Assembly: GCA_963576475.1 (NCBI GenBank)
Contig: OY754980.1
Location: 30,611,563 to 30,675,562, forward strand
Length of the DNA: 64,000 nucleotides
From: Molanna angustata
Lineage: Eukaryota; Arthropoda; Insecta; Trichoptera; Molannidae
Reading direction: 5' to 3'
Part shown: positions 11,481 to 22,279 of the stretch, one piece after another
Position numbering within the stretch: position 1 is the first letter of the stretch
Layout of the letters: every line of letters begins with the position of its first letter
The notes under the pieces: generated by a model
What the model was told of the DNA's origin: nothing
Seen by the model: the letters and a program-made list of their open reading frames with translations, nothing else
Database searches by the model: none
Translations under genes and position numbers: made by a program

Positions 11481-12289
11481 TTGTTAGAAAGAAAACTTAA
11501 AACTCTTTATTTAATTTATTATGTTTTTACTGTAGCTGAGTCCATAGTGACTAGGCGATAGATTGCGACAGTGTGAGGTTCGGACTATTGTAGCGATTTC
11601 GGCTATTATTGCATACCATAGAGAAGGATTTGTTATTAGATATTATTAAAAAGTACGATACCTACTAATATGAAAGGTGTCAAATAAACCACACGGTTTG
11701 CATTAATTTTTTTTTATCCATTTCTTGCATAGAATTATAATGTACAGAAGCCGCGTCTAGTACAAATTTCGAATTCAAATGTATGCCAAGTTTTTTTTAC
11801 ATGTGTGTGTGAGGCGGCAGATCGGTTGGTCTACGTTTTATGTAGGTGTGCGTGTCGGTAGGTGTACGTATACTAGAAATTCGTCTGTTTCAGAGTAATT
11901 TTAGTTGGCATACATTCATTGCGCTGTATTTGAATTCTAAACAAATGCATTTAAACAACGTGTTTGACATTGGCAGTATGAAAGAAAACAATCAATCAAT
12001 GGTTTGACGTGAAATATTTTTTTATTTATTTTTGTTATTTTTTTACACATAAAATAAACATAAAAGAAACCAAAAATCTTGTCACCTTTCGTAGGCTAGT
12101 TGTTGAATACATAGTTAAAAACTATTAATGTTCTCCATATTTTTTTGTTTAAACTAGATGTATTAATTTTTATATATGTTTTTACGTCTAAATAAAGTGT
12201 ACTATTACATATTACGTATAAATTTTACCCTTCTTCTACACATACAATTTAACTATGCCAAATATCAAAACTCCTCCGTGGGCGCAGTT
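11481..12289. mobile_element. interspersed repeat family C and AT-rich DNA
   Basis: The blocks atttaaacaacgtgtttg, ggcagtatg.aagaaaac, atggtttga.gtgaaata and caaaactcctc.gtg.gcgcag (11930-12290) recur in the same order at 28850-29050. No ORF. Class unknown. Confidence 0.5.
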
Positions 12290-12610
12290 TGCTTTAAAGG
12301 GTGGAGAAGAAGAAAGCGACAAGCGGAACCCTCGACGGTCACTCAGGCGAATTCCTCTCTGACATCAGGGGGGCAAGTCTGGTCCATCCGGCGAATCAAA
12401 ACCCTCGTGATTACCCATATCACGGATATAATTATCATATGGAGTTCTATGACATATGCCGGTCGGACCAGACTTGCCCCCCTGATCTGTTGCCCGAAAA
12501 TCTTCTCCACAGTTCTGAAGCCCGTCCGTTCACTGATATTACGCAGACAGGACATCTGTCTCCTTCCTTCCAGACCTTCTATCTTGCCTTCCAGTATCAA
12601 TTGAAACATG
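12290..12610 (-). pseudogene. LINE reverse transcriptase C-terminus split by a MITE
   Basis: The minus strand reads LILEGKIEGLEGRRQMSCL and ISERTGFRTVEKIF, a pattern (GKxEGxxGRxxxxxLxNIxxxTG) seen in insect LINE C-termini. It is then interrupted by the element at 12365-12485. After it the reading resumes in another frame and ends in a tcttcttctcc-type tail. Dead copy. Confidence 0.65.
12365..12485. mobile_element. 121-bp MITE with 28-bp terminal inverted repeats
   Basis: Left end tcaggggggcaagtctggtc (12365 on) is matched by its reverse complement gaccagacttgcccccctga ending at 12485, extending to ggc..gcc. A partial copy is at 47635-47712 (left arm plus centre). I see no clear target-site duplication, so the superfamily is open. 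Confidence 0.8.
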
Positions 12611-12814
12611 TGCTATTTTCTCCCCTCATTATGCGACATTGATTGCGATCTTGCGGACGTTTATTGTAGACAGGAGTTACCTGGTTGATTTGGCTCGACT
12701 CAAGACTTCTTAGTTTGTAACCACATGTCTGCGATGAAAACATTTCTCAAAAACTTCCAACCTGTTCTTGATCCAATTCTCACAGTTATATAACAACACT
12801 GACCACACATGACA

Positions 12815-13090
12815 CTTCTTTCTTCTTTCCCCTTAGCGCTTTTGTCCCGTTTCTATCGAAGTACGCTTTGACCATTATACTGAAATTGGCGAGTCTGGTT
12901 ATTACATTGAACCGACTGCCATCTGACCTTCGTAATCCTTAGAAAGGGGAACCAGACAATTTGGATCATGGCTACACATAGCTAGTGATATAAATCCGCA
13001 CATAGATTTTAGGTGCGTGCCCCGCCCGGATTCGAACCGTCGACTCACGCATGTGAGGCGACGACCTTACCGCTGGGCTATCGACGCTCT
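12815..13090 (-). mobile_element. SINE family 3, tRNA-derived, near full length
   Basis: On the minus strand the head reads tagcccagcggtaaggtcg (A-box-like) and ggttcgaatccgggcgggg (B box), followed by an unrelated body and the end agaaacgggacaaaagcgct with an aagaagaaag tail. The 3' part alone recurs at 48025-48100. The upstream 12611-12814 shows nothing recognised. Confidence 0.75.
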
Positions 13091-13359
13091 TGACCACACA
13101 TAACACTATTTAATTAAATATAAATCATCATAAAAACTTAACAAAATAATAATGAATTAATTTGATGGTGATATAATAGACATTCATATGTAATAAATTA
13201 ACCGAAATGTTTATTTACCGTGGTCTTACAATTCATTGACCCTCTTTAATAATGTTGGTATTCGTTAATATATGCGTGCGGTTGGTAATGACCAGATATA
13301 TCCAATATTATATGTGAAACGGTTTATTATTATGTGACGACCATACCTAATATATCAAC

Positions 13360-13470
13360 TCGTCTTACGTGGCTCAGTTAATAAGACTTTTATTTCTCAG
13401 TGAAAGGTTCCGGGTAAGATTCCCGGTGGAGACAGGTTCTGATTGTATTTTATTAGTCTGGATCTGTGAT
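13360..13470 (+). mobile_element. SINE family 1, diverged copy
   Basis: cgtggctcagttaataagac is the A-box region, gattcccggtggagacagg the B-box region, and tagtctggatctgtga the body. The 3' half is missing. Confidence 0.65.
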
Positions 13471-13514
13471 ACAAAAAAAAAATTCATCCAGATTCAGCAA
13501 TACAAAATACATCT

Positions 13515-13625
13515 TTCATAATAATAAAACGACTTCAAAATGAATGTGTGTCAACTTAGAAAAATGGTGGCGTTTGGTTCTCTCTGCCTACCCCAAGAGG
13601 GACGTGGCGTGGTGGTATGTATTTA
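13515..13625 (+). mobile_element. RTE-like LINE 3' end
   Basis: acttcaaaatgaatgtgtgt, then cttagaaaaatggtggcg, ctctctgcctacccc and gtggcgtggtggtatgtat match the last codons and tail of the family at 54371-54860. Only about 100 bases survive. Confidence 0.7.
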
Positions 13626-13879
13626 TGTAGTAATATTATTTTTCATACAATAAATTCGCCTATAGTAATACGCATGTCTTTCGCAAATCGATAAGATTCA
13701 TGATTTCTTACGATTCCAATCATCAAATCTCTTGAATTAGTTAAGATGGAACTATCCCAGAAGTAATCACATTTTAATGATAAAGGAATCATCGAAATCG
13801 TACAACTTTGTAAAAAAAATTTGCGGAAATACATATCTAAGAATATAGATATGTAGAAATCATAATAATGGTAGAAATC

Positions 13880-14095
13880 TTCTTCTTTTTAGCCCCTTTC
13901 ACTCCACTGTTGGATATAGGCCTGTTCCTGGGTTTTCCATTTCTCTCTATCCTGGGCATTATGCTTCCACCCATGTCCCACCAGTTGGACAATATCGTCA
14001 GTCCATCTCCACTGTGGTCTCCCTACACTTATTCTATTATGATTGGGTCTCCATTTAAGAAATAACAGATCATAATCTATACATGACATCGATTT
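13880..14095 (-). pseudogene. non-LTR reverse transcriptase C-terminus
   Basis: The minus frame reads VGRPQWRWTDDIVQLVGHGW, AQDREKWKTQEQAYIQQW and SERG before the stop. This matches the GRPxxRWxDDI...AQDRxxW...A(Y/F)xQQW ending of insect LINEs. No 3' tail is obvious. Confidence 0.75.
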
Positions 14096-14789
14096 CTTAA
14101 AAATGTCGCCATTTTACTAAAACAAAACACCGCTTTTTTATTACATACAATTTTTCATTGTTCTGAAGTAAATAAACATTACTCAAAACACTTTACAATA
14201 GTAAACACTTTACAAAAATAACACATAAAATAACGCGAATAACAACACCGATTTTTTAAAAATAACTCAACTTTTCTGAAAAAATAACACCACTTTCAAA
14301 AAAAAAAAAAATAAAGTCTCTACTAATATCAAATATTAGGTACATGTTTTTAATAAAAGGATTTAAATTTTGAAAAGCCAATATATTTAACTTCTATTTA
14401 GATGTGTCATTAATATCAGATTTATATTTAAACATTGAATGTGTTTAGAATACCCCAGTTATATCTCGCTTTCTGTACCAATCTCCTGGAACAGTCTTAG
14501 CTTATGCCAGCTCTGTGATAGAAATTTATTTTTTCCGTTGCGATAAGTATAGAGTTTGGGCAGAAATAAACAACATTTAAACTAAAAATTTTATAAATTT
14601 AACGTTTACGTTAATCTTCGAAACAAAATGAATGGATCAGATAGAGGACTTAGTTTGCGCCTCACAAATCAAGACTGACTCCCCTGGGAATCTTTTGGAG
14701 ACTTGGTTCAGGAGTCAGATGATCGTGGAGTTATGAGTAATTTGAATATTATTGATTTATTTATATGAAAAATTCATTCATACCATCAC
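14096..14789. other. AT-rich, no gene recognised
   Basis: Repeated words such as aataacac, aaaataacaccac and acactttac at 14100-14310 suggest an old, diverged tandem repeat. The rest is featureless. Confidence 0.35.
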
Positions 14790-15020
14790 GGCATATTTAT
14801 TTATTTCATTTATTTATTTAACTTTTTGTACATAATATAAACAAATATAATGCAAACTGGCGGGCTTATTGCCATTAGGCAATTTGTTCCAACCAACCAG
14901 TTTACAGAGTGACAGAATTATACATGTACATCAATAAAAAAATGAAAGCTACAAAAGAACAAGAAAATATACATTACACCACGATAAATAAAAAAAAAAG
15001 ATCATAGCAAAAAAATAGAA
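14790..15020 (-). mobile_element. LINE 3' UTR, 5'-truncated
   Basis: Plus-strand order: attta repeats, then ggcgggcttattgccattag, gcaatttgttccaaccaacc and an A-rich stretch. This is the reverse complement of the 3' end seen at 50890-50965. Confidence 0.7.
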
Positions 15021-15586
15021 TTGGGAGGGAACAAGAAGAGGAATTTGAGATCGAGATTAATCTCAATATTTGGGGTAACCAGCGTCGGGTGTGGGGGTGT
15101 ACATCACCAAATAAAAGGAAGCCCAATAATTGCGTCTTACCCACACACTAGTCTCTTCTCATCTAAAAAGACACTACATTGGGTGGTTTTGGTTCCTCAT
15201 TGCTGAACTATGTGAGATGTTATGTTTCCTCTTTCGAATCTAAGGGAATACCCGAAAACGATGATGATAGAAAAGAGTGGAAGCACTATTCTGAGCCGGT
15301 GCAGCACAGCTAAATAAATTATATAAACGATATATTTTGGTCACAGCAATGTTGTAACCAACGATTCTCAATATCGTTGTGTACATATATGTACATATAT
15401 TTAGCTTGAAGTATAAATTAGCACAGCCATTGTATTAATTGCACGCAATAAAATTAATAAAAATCATCAATTATCCCTTATTAGGACATGAGATATTCTC
15501 CACATGACTAGGCGTTGGAATGCCATGATAGGAGTGTGTTGCTACTAATTTTTGTGACGCATATCTTGTGATAATATATGATAGAT
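15021..15586. other. no gene; part of repeat family D
   Basis: 15270-15310 (gagtggaagcactattctga, gccggtgcagc) resembles 44310-44370, and 15085-15190 contains further family D-like words. Function unknown. Confidence 0.35.
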
Positions 15587-15659
15587 GGGTCGATAGCAGA
15601 GCAGTTTGCGCGCTAGGTTGGTAATCCAGTGGTCGCGAGCTCGGATCCTGCCTCGACCG
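15587..15659 (+). mobile_element. tRNA-like sequence (tRNA-Thr-like, GGT), probably SINE head or tRNA pseudogene
   Basis: The ends can pair as an acceptor stem (ggtcga with tcgacc). A loop ttGGTaa at 15618-15624 sits in a five-pair stem with one mismatch and a wobble, giving anticodon GGT. The D-arm lacks the usual GG and the T-arm (gagctcggatcct) is degenerate, so it is unlikely to be an active tRNA gene. Downstream (15779-15860) lies a aaagaagaagaagaaag tail. Confidence 0.5.
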
Positions 15660-16374
15660 ATTTCGTTCACCTATAGCACAAATATTTATGCTTATTTTAG
15701 GGAACGTAGGATGATGTATTATGTACTTGTTTAACAAGGACATATTAATTTTTTTTTTCAAAAAAAAACTAGCCTCACGGAATCTGCCGTTGCGGTAGAT
15801 TGAAGTAGCACACCTCTTTAAACAGACCTAAAGGTCTACATAAAAAGAAGAAGAAGAAAGGGTGATCGGTGCTTTTGATGTATTTACAAAGATGTTACAG
15901 TACCTACAAGATTTTTCTACCTACAAGATGGTGCCATTTTAGGAGCGGGTGGTGTCGCAAGGAAAACAATATAATGTCTCTTGGGAATCCATCTATATAT
16001 TATCTTCTAGTATGTATTGTAGTGTGGATGTCATTTGTTTGTAAAGGTCTGTTGTTTAATGCGTCCACCCTAGCGAAAACATTCTCGAGATATCCAAGTC
16101 AATTTATTACACAAAATCAAAAGATGGCATTTTCCGCTGTCACTTTCTGATATGACCCTTAAGGATTTTTCTTTGTCGTTTTCCCCTTTATAAATCATTG
16201 TCAATGCTTCCCTGTATATCACCCCGCTTTCCTTGGAGAAAAATGAAAAACATTTTCCATCCAACGTTGCTATATTGCATACTTGAAATGAAAAATCTAA
16301 ACAATATCTCGAAAGAATTTTTTTTGGCAACTGGACGAAAATCGACGGGGGCCTTGTCTATTCAAACCATTATT
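15660..16374. other. no gene recognised
   Basis: Includes an A-run, a short segment gacctaaaggtctacata near 15828 and otherwise unremarkable AT-rich DNA with overlapping short frames on both strands. No family recognised. Confidence 0.35.
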
Positions 16375-16540
16375 GTCGGCCTTCGTGGCTCATTTGGTTA
16401 GATATCTAATTAGATATCTTGGGTTCGATACCCAGTGGACACACAGTTTTTAATTGAGTTTTCAGGGTGCATGTTAAATTAATATTTGAAATAGAAGTTA
16501 CTTGCTGGTTGGCCGAGAAGTCATACAATACACAAAATTA
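16375..16540 (+). mobile_element. SINE family 1, internally deleted
   Basis: cggccttcgtggctcatttg and gggttcgatacccagtggac form the tRNA-like head. The body (ctgtgagacgat..ctcca) is deleted and the 3' part follows (gggtgcatgttaaattaata, tggttggccgagaag). Confidence 0.75.
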
Positions 16541-17945
16541 TTACGACAATTCACTGTCGCGGCAGGCAAAGAGAACCGAGTGCTATATCTTAAGCTATAT
16601 TTCACAGTGGTTTGCGTATTGGTAACAGGGTGTTGTCAACATGTTGCTTGTTTATAATGTTATTACTTCACAAATGCACAGAAAAATGCTTCAGAACAGA
16701 TTTTTATATTTATACTTAAAAAAAATATAGGTTCTAAATTTTATTTCTTTTTTATTTTTAGTTTATCAAATTGAGGCGAACGATGTATAAAAAAAATAAA
16801 ACATATAACATAACTTGCATAAATACACACACCATACATCAAATATAAGTATACAATACTATCAAAAATCTATTTTTTAAAGAGAATAGTCGTGCGATGC
16901 TTCTGGCCTCGCAATCATAGTGTGAAGTATGTAAGAATTTATGTGTGTGGGTGTGTATAAATAAATGTGTGCATATATATGTGTGTGTATGCATATTTAT
17001 GTATGTTTGTATATTTTTGGAGCATTTTTTGTATTAATATTTATATTATAATACATATTAAGCAATAGGATCGTGCTGAAAATCAGCTGCTGGGGGGCTT
17101 GTCTTCCATGTGCTGAGCATGGTCCTTTTGAGTCAGAAAGGTTGTTTTTCTTTTCATTTGTTGATATAATATGTTTATGTATTTGTATGTAAATTTCTTT
17201 CGTCTCAATAAATGTTTATTTATTTATGTATTTATTTGTCATGATAGGTAATATATTATTTTATAGGTACATGTATATCTGTGTGTCATGATACTATATT
17301 TATATGAGTAGTGTGTATGTGTGTGTGAGAGTGGGTGTTTTATGTGTGTGAGGGTGTGTATGTGTGTGTGGTGCGTATGCATATGTGTTGTGCGTTATGA
17401 TAAACATATGAAGTAAGTGTTTTAACTTTTTACGAAATGAATTTTTAGTAATCTTTGAATCAATCTTTTGTGCTAATGATTCTGTTGATGTTTGCATTTT
17501 TCGTGGCGTTACTTCTGTATTTTTAGGTCGAAAAAGAGTAATGTGCCTGGAGCTACGAACCAGTACATTAAGGTGAATATATGAAAATCATTTTGTACAG
17601 TCAATATGGTTATTTAGAATGCAGTTAAGAATTTGAATGTCGTCACTATTGCGTCTAGATGCAAGTGTAGATGGGGATGGTGCAACGACATTATGATAAG
17701 CCAAGCGTTTCATACATTTTCTTTTATTTTATTTTAAAAGAGACACTCAAAGAGAATCAACAGAATTAACATTATAAACAGAATACATTATTATAATATA
17801 AAAACGAATTATCACTAGCCCTCTAATTGAGCGCGTCCATAGCTTGCATATAATTAATATTTTATGACGCCACTAAACATATTTATGTACATTGTACATA
17901 CTAACCACACATACCTGAACATAAAAATGAAGATTGAATATTGAG
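16541..17945. repeat. AT-rich DNA with TG-rich microsatellites
   Basis: Dispersed tgtgtg/tatgtg tracts occur at 16940-17020 and 17305-17390. A weak RTE-like 3' remnant (ggcaggcaaagagaaccgag) lies at 16562-16590. The remainder, 17420-17945, shows nothing recognisable. Confidence 0.45.
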
Positions 17946-17949
17946 ACTC

Positions 17950-18185
17950 TTAGTGTACTAGATTATTGTTCTTCTTGTTTGACGACCACCATAGAGAAAG
18001 TCTCCCTGTTCTGGGCAGTGCGAAACAGCTCCTCTACAGTTCTTATACCAGTCCATTCCTGGATGTTTCGAAGCTAGGAAAGTTGCCTTCCTTCCGTCTC
18101 CTCTATGACTCTCGATCTTTCCCTTCATGACAAGCTGATGATGGTACATTATTCACCTCTCAGAATATGGCCGAAATACGACACT
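17950..18185 (-). pseudogene. LINE reverse transcriptase C-terminus
   Basis: The minus frame reads LVMKGKIESHRGDGRKATFL then MDWYKNCRGAV and EQGDFLYGG. The order GKIExxRGxGR...W..NCRE...(A)xDR is that of a LINE C-terminus, with a shifted segment in the middle. Same family type as 12290-12610. Confidence 0.65.
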
Positions 18186-18544
18186 TTACGAAGCTAGATT
18201 ATTGTACATACATAACAAGGATTAAAATACTATGGTAGGTTACGGTCAATGTCCTTATCTTTAAAAATAACCAAGTTTTGAATTTATAAATTTTTTTAAA
18301 GTTTTTAACGAGCAATTAGATAATATATCAACTTTGCTATAAAATAAACAAATACACCTCAATCCTTGCAAACATCCATGAGTTCCTTTTCATTCATGGA
18401 TTGTGTCACACATGCTCGTCGATTATTTCTTTTTTTTCGTTTTATTTCATTAATTAAAAAAGAAAAACAAATATATTTTCTCGCCAAACTGCAAAACAGT
18501 TTTTTTTGACGGGGCAGATTCTCTATTTAACATAATTACTTAAA
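18186..18544. other. no gene; RTE-like remnant
   Basis: 18395-18435 (tggattgtgtcacacatgct, cgtcgatt) resembles the minus-strand RTE-like family. The rest is AT-rich. Confidence 0.35.
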
Positions 18545-18547
18545 TTA

Positions 18548-18935
18548 TATCAACATATATATATATATTCGTCCTTTTCCTCGTGACTGAGGATAGCGAC
18601 TGTAGTCCGTCGCCACACGTATGGCCCGCCTCCATGCCAATCTGTTTTGGGCTGAATGTAGAGCACCAGTCACCGAAGACCCCATTGTGGACTTAACCAA
18701 ATCGCTCCATCTGGTCGGTGAGCGACCACGAGATCTCCGTCCTTCCACGCTGCCCATCACAACAAGCTTCTCGAGGCAGTCTGGTTCCCTTCTGGCAATG
18801 TGTCCAAAGAATTGAAGGATACGTCTGTTACATATCGTCGACAGACGATCCTCGATCTTCAGGTCGTCTAGAATTGACACATTCGTTCTTCTGGCTGTCC
18901 ATGGGATGCGCAACATAAGCCTCCAGCACCAACAT
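18548..18935 (-). pseudogene. non-LTR reverse transcriptase C-terminus
   Basis: The minus frame reads LMLRIPWTARRTNVSILDDL, KIEDRLSTICNRRILQFFGH, IARREPDCLEKLVVMGSVEG and GRSPTRWSDLVK, then NRLAWRRAIRVAT. This is the C-terminal segment of an insect LINE, ending with GRxxxRW and RxxWR signatures. It is open for about 120 codons, so it is relatively young, but 5' truncated. Confidence 0.8.
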
Positions 18936-18984
18936 ACAACAACATACCTACAAAAAATATCAACATACAAAAAATCATACTGAA

Positions 18985-19090
18985 ACTAAAAGAAATGTTT
19001 CTAATGTTTCCTTCTTTCAAAATATCACTCACATGGTCATACCATTCCATTCTTTCAAACATTTAATAATAATAATAATAATAATAATAA
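18985..19090 (-). mobile_element. RTE-like LINE scrap and TAA microsatellite
   Basis: The minus frame reads ERMEWYDHVSDILKEGNIRN, matching the KGWHDHVNEILKDGNVRS region of the copy at 54371-54860. It is bounded by an (aat)n run at 19064-19090. Confidence 0.6.
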
Positions 19091-19600
19091 TTTATATATT
19101 TATATAATGATCCAAGATCATTTCAAAGGTAGTTTGAAAATTATTTAAGGTATAATTACAGTAACAACTGGAATATACCTTAAATAATTTTCATGTTTCA
19201 TGAGTTATTGGAAAACTCTTTGTTTTTTACCTTACCATGTACCGGCCCTATTATAAAAATAATATTTTGTTGGTAAAAAAGATATATTGAAATCTCTGTG
19301 TGTTTTCAAAAAAATAATAATCATTTGTCAATTTAATAGATGACAAGGCAATTGTTTATCATTATTTTTGACAACTCCATCGTTGACGCTAATAGTATGT
19401 CTTGTATTCATATTTCCTGGTTCAATCCCATCAATCTTTTATATTATACATTTAGGAAACAAAATGCTTGAGGAAATCAATGAAATTTTATATTTAGACA
19501 CGATATATACGAACAAAACACTTTGACGAATTCTTACAATATCACCAAGAAAGAGCCCAGACGACAGAATACATCAAGTGAAAAGAGATCATACAATAAT
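19091..19600. other. hairpin and AT-rich DNA
   Basis: gaaaattatttaaggtat (19137-19154) is inverted as ataccttaaataattttc (19175-19192), giving a hairpin with a loop of about 20 bases, possibly a tiny MITE. Nothing else is recognised to 19600. Confidence 0.5.
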
Positions 19601-19960
19601 AGACACACACTACAGACATGTTATTTTCTCTTTTACTCCAGTGCAATCACATTATTATTATCGTCGAAATTCATACATCATCTTATATATGTTCGTCTGT
19701 TGCTAATACTTCTAATATTTCCGTCTTTCAAAATACAGTTCACATGGACGTTCCATCCCTTCCTTGGGCGGCCCCGACCTCTCATTCCATTCCTGTCCGC
19801 ACTGTATATTTTCTTCGTCAGGCGTTCCTCATTCATTCTCTCCATATGGCCAAACCAACAAACATACTATTTCTAATACCTACCAATGTTTTTGGGTGTC
19901 CAGTAGGAGTCGAAAAATAGAAAATGCGAGAGGCAAAAAAACATCTCATGAGGATCACCA
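19601..19960 (-). pseudogene. RTE-like LINE C-terminus
   Basis: The minus strand reads NEERLTKKIYSADRNGMRGR, GRPRKGWNVHVNCILKDGNI and RSISNRRTYI, co-linear with 54389-54859. The flanking parts are frameshifted and the 3' tail is lost. Confidence 0.75.
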
Positions 19961-20149
19961 CCTATCTTGACTGTAGTGCCTTTTTTGGGTGAGACGACAC
20001 TGACACGTGGGGATATGTGCACGTGTCGTACTTCCTACTTTAAGATACCCGCACACCTGTCTCTGGTTACCACACATTTTGGGGTAGGTATGTCATGGTG
20101 GTATTCATATATTTGTACAGTTACCGGCAAATAGCTTGAGTAAATATAT
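19961..20149. mobile_element. repeat family D fragment
   Basis: gagacgac..tgacacgtggg, gtgcacgtgtcgta and ctctggttaccacaca recur in similar order at 44455-44560 and partly at 47540-47620. No ORF. Confidence 0.45.
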
Positions 20150-20375
20150 CATCGGCCTTCGTGGCTCAGATGGTTGCGTATCTGACTGTTGATCCAAAGG
20201 TACCGGGTTCGATTCCCGGTGGAGACACAGTTTTTTATTGTGTTTTCAGTCTGGATCTGTGAGACGATTAATATCGTAAGTCTCCAGCATGTGCCAACTT
20301 GTTATTGGGTGCGTGTTAAATTAATATTTGACATAGTACCTACCTGTTAGTTTCCCGAGAATCAAAATAAAAAAA
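20150..20375 (+). mobile_element. SINE family 1, full-length copy
   Basis: The tRNA-like head carries the A-box region gtggctcagatggttgcgta and the B box gggttcgattcccggtggag. Then cagtctggatctgtgagacg, taagtctccagcatgtgcca, ttgttattgggtgcgtgtta and a cccgagaa end with an A-rich tail. Polymerase III internal promoter boxes are intact in sequence. Best reference copy in the window together with 21856 and 60405 (-). Confidence 0.85.
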
Positions 20376-20814
20376 AATTCATATTTAAATGTCACGTAGG
20401 GTGCGCATATTTGTGTTTTTTTTGTTTGGTTGGTATATGTGCTAACCACTCCCCCTCCACAAGGAAGATTCTATACTGCGATGTAATACATTTATATTAC
20501 CTATGGATTGAAATAAAAAAGATAGACCGTTTGAGTTTTAATATTCTTGGATGTGGACCTCTCAGAATCCAATTGGAAACGACTCCATCCAAAGATGGGC
20601 AGCTAGAATGGAGATGTGAAGAGAACGAGAGAAGAAGATGACTCGTCGCAGCATCCTGCGGAAGCGGAAATTAAACGGGAAAGTCTCAGAACAAAGGGGC
20701 TGGCAGTCCCTCCCCCTCTACACTTTATTAATACAAAATCACTTTTCTTTTGTTAAAAAGATACGGATGCTGAATGAGCATACTAGTATCATTATTTTAT
20801 TATTATGTACCTAC
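20376..20814. other. no gene; possible LINE scrap
   Basis: 20555-20700 contains SIQRWAARME-like reading on the plus strand, which may be a decayed reverse-transcriptase end, but the match is weak. Confidence 0.3.
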
Positions 20815-20965
20815 TTTAGCATTTTTTCTTCTTCTTGTTGTGCCGCTTCCGCTCCTAACGGAGGTTGCCGACCATCTTACCACTCCGTATTCCCTCTATC
20901 TTTGTCTCCACTATAAGTTGTAGAAAGGCAAATCTATCACCACTGAATATGTGGCCAAAATATGC
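20815..20965 (-). pseudogene. LINE 3' end
   Basis: On the minus strand the words gcaacctccgttaggagcgg and aagcggcacaacaagaag end in an aagaag tail. The same end occurs at 26945-27000 (-). It is the last codons and short UTR of a 5'-truncated LINE. Confidence 0.55.
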
Positions 20966-21039
20966 GGCTTTGCGTCTCTTGGCAGTGGCAAGACACTCTA
21001 CAAAATTCGAAAACTGATGTGTAACTGAGATCTAAACCT

Positions 21040-21165
21040 TTGGACAAAATGTAGAGATGTGAAAAGTATGGAGTGGAAGGTTGGACTCTTAAAATCTCGA
21101 CAGTTCATAAAATCAAAGCATTCGAGATGTGGTTATACAGAAGGTTGATGCGCATCTAATGGGAA
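21040..21165 (+). pseudogene. non-LTR reverse transcriptase fragment
   Basis: The plus strand reads KYGVEGWTLKISTVHKIKAF and EMWLYRRLMRI. The (Y)GxExWTL...KIxAFEMWxYRRxLRI motif is a typical LINE post-palm segment. It stops soon after (MRI, stop, WED). Confidence 0.75.
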
Positions 21166-21654
21166 GATATAGCAGGCGGGGCGTGCCTAGAACCTTCGGA
21201 CTAGGCAAACCCTGAAAGAAACTTGGGAAATGTCGAAAATTTTGTTTTATTAGTATCGTTGTTCATTTAAGTGGCCATGAAAATATTTTAAAATCTCATG
21301 CCAAAATAATACTAACATTTGTGGCCCTATCAAGCATCGTATCTACAAACGGTTCAATTTTAATCTTGTAGTATGATTTCAATAACAAAAAAATATTAGG
21401 TCTCGAATTTTTTAACATAATATTTTCTTTTTATTTTTTATTTTTTTATTTAATAAAAAAACACGGACATCAAATAATCACTCCGAAGACAAATACTTCA
21501 TACGGACAAAGAAATCATCAATACTTGGCTCCAAAGATCCTAAATTAGGGTGCAATAGATATAAAGAACATTATTGTATTCAAAAGAAAGCACAATACTT
21601 GAACTTACAATACATGCATGGCTACATAATGAAGGGTTCAATTATTGTCAGCTA
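21166..21654. other. AT-rich, no gene recognised
   Basis: A short GC-richer patch (ggcggggcgtgcctagaacc, 21175-21195) follows the reverse-transcriptase fragment. The rest has long A/T runs. No element ends seen. Confidence 0.35.
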
Positions 21655-21850
21655 ATTCTCAATTCATTACCGTTCGGTTTCTGTGCGGGCTTCCTGGGTT
21701 CGATTCCCAGCAGAGTAGAAATTTATTTAAATTAATTTCTCACGCAAACATTGCTTCTCTGGGCTGGAAACACTGGTTAGTTGGAAGAAATTGCCACACG
21801 GCAATAAACTCGCCACTTGCGCAGGGTGCAAGGAAGTGTTCATTATTTTT
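21655..21850 (+). mobile_element. SINE family 2 with LINE-like 3' end
   Basis: B box gggttcgattcccagcagag, body ttaatttctcacgcaaacat and tctctgggctggaaacactg, then gttagttggaagaaattgcc, cacacggcaataaactcgcc and cgcagggtgcaagga. The 5' part of the tRNA-like head is degraded. The attgcc..ggcaat hairpin is shared with the LINE end at 50898-50945. Confidence 0.8.
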
Positions 21851-21855
21851 TTTTA

Positions 21856-22075
21856 TTCAACCTTAGTGGCTCAGTTGGTTGGTTATCTGACTGCTGATCC
21901 AAGGGTCCTGGGTTCGATTCCCGGTGGAGACACAGTTTTTAATTTTGTTTCTAGTCTAGGTCTGTGAGACGATGAATATCGTAAGTCTCCAGAACGTGGC
22001 AACCTGTTATTGGGTGCGTGTTCAATTAATATTTGATATAGTACCTGTTATTGGACCGAGAAGTAATGTTAAATT
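21856..22075 (+). mobile_element. SINE family 1, full-length copy
   Basis: gtggctcagttggttggtta and gggttcgattcccggtggag mark the head. The body continues through gtgagacgatgaatatcgta, gtctccagaacgtggcaacc and ttattgggtgcgtgt to gaccgagaag. It follows the family 2 SINE directly, inserted in or beside its T-rich end. Confidence 0.85.
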
Positions 22076-22279
22076 AAAATTAATGTAAAATCTTTTCGTT
22101 TAAAAATAAGCTGAACCATCTTATTTTCCAACGAATTTTTTTTCCATGGTCCATTTCCATTGAACCACATTATTTTCAAACGAAAACGAATATTTTATAT
22201 TAATTGTTTTCATTTGAAAACATTAACATAGGACTCACATAGTGGACCATGGGCTACACAATCATACTATGCAGCTTAC
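22076..22279. other. no gene recognised
   Basis: Contains a loosely repeated pair: cttattttccaacgaatttt..ccatggtcca and cattattttcaaacgaaaac, perhaps a decayed inverted structure. Nothing firm. Confidence 0.3.

Noticed and set aside
20150..20225. Possible tRNA gene
   Set aside because: A and B boxes are good but the sequence continues into a SINE body with further copies at 21856, 49315 (-) and 60405 (-), and the cloverleaf is imperfect.
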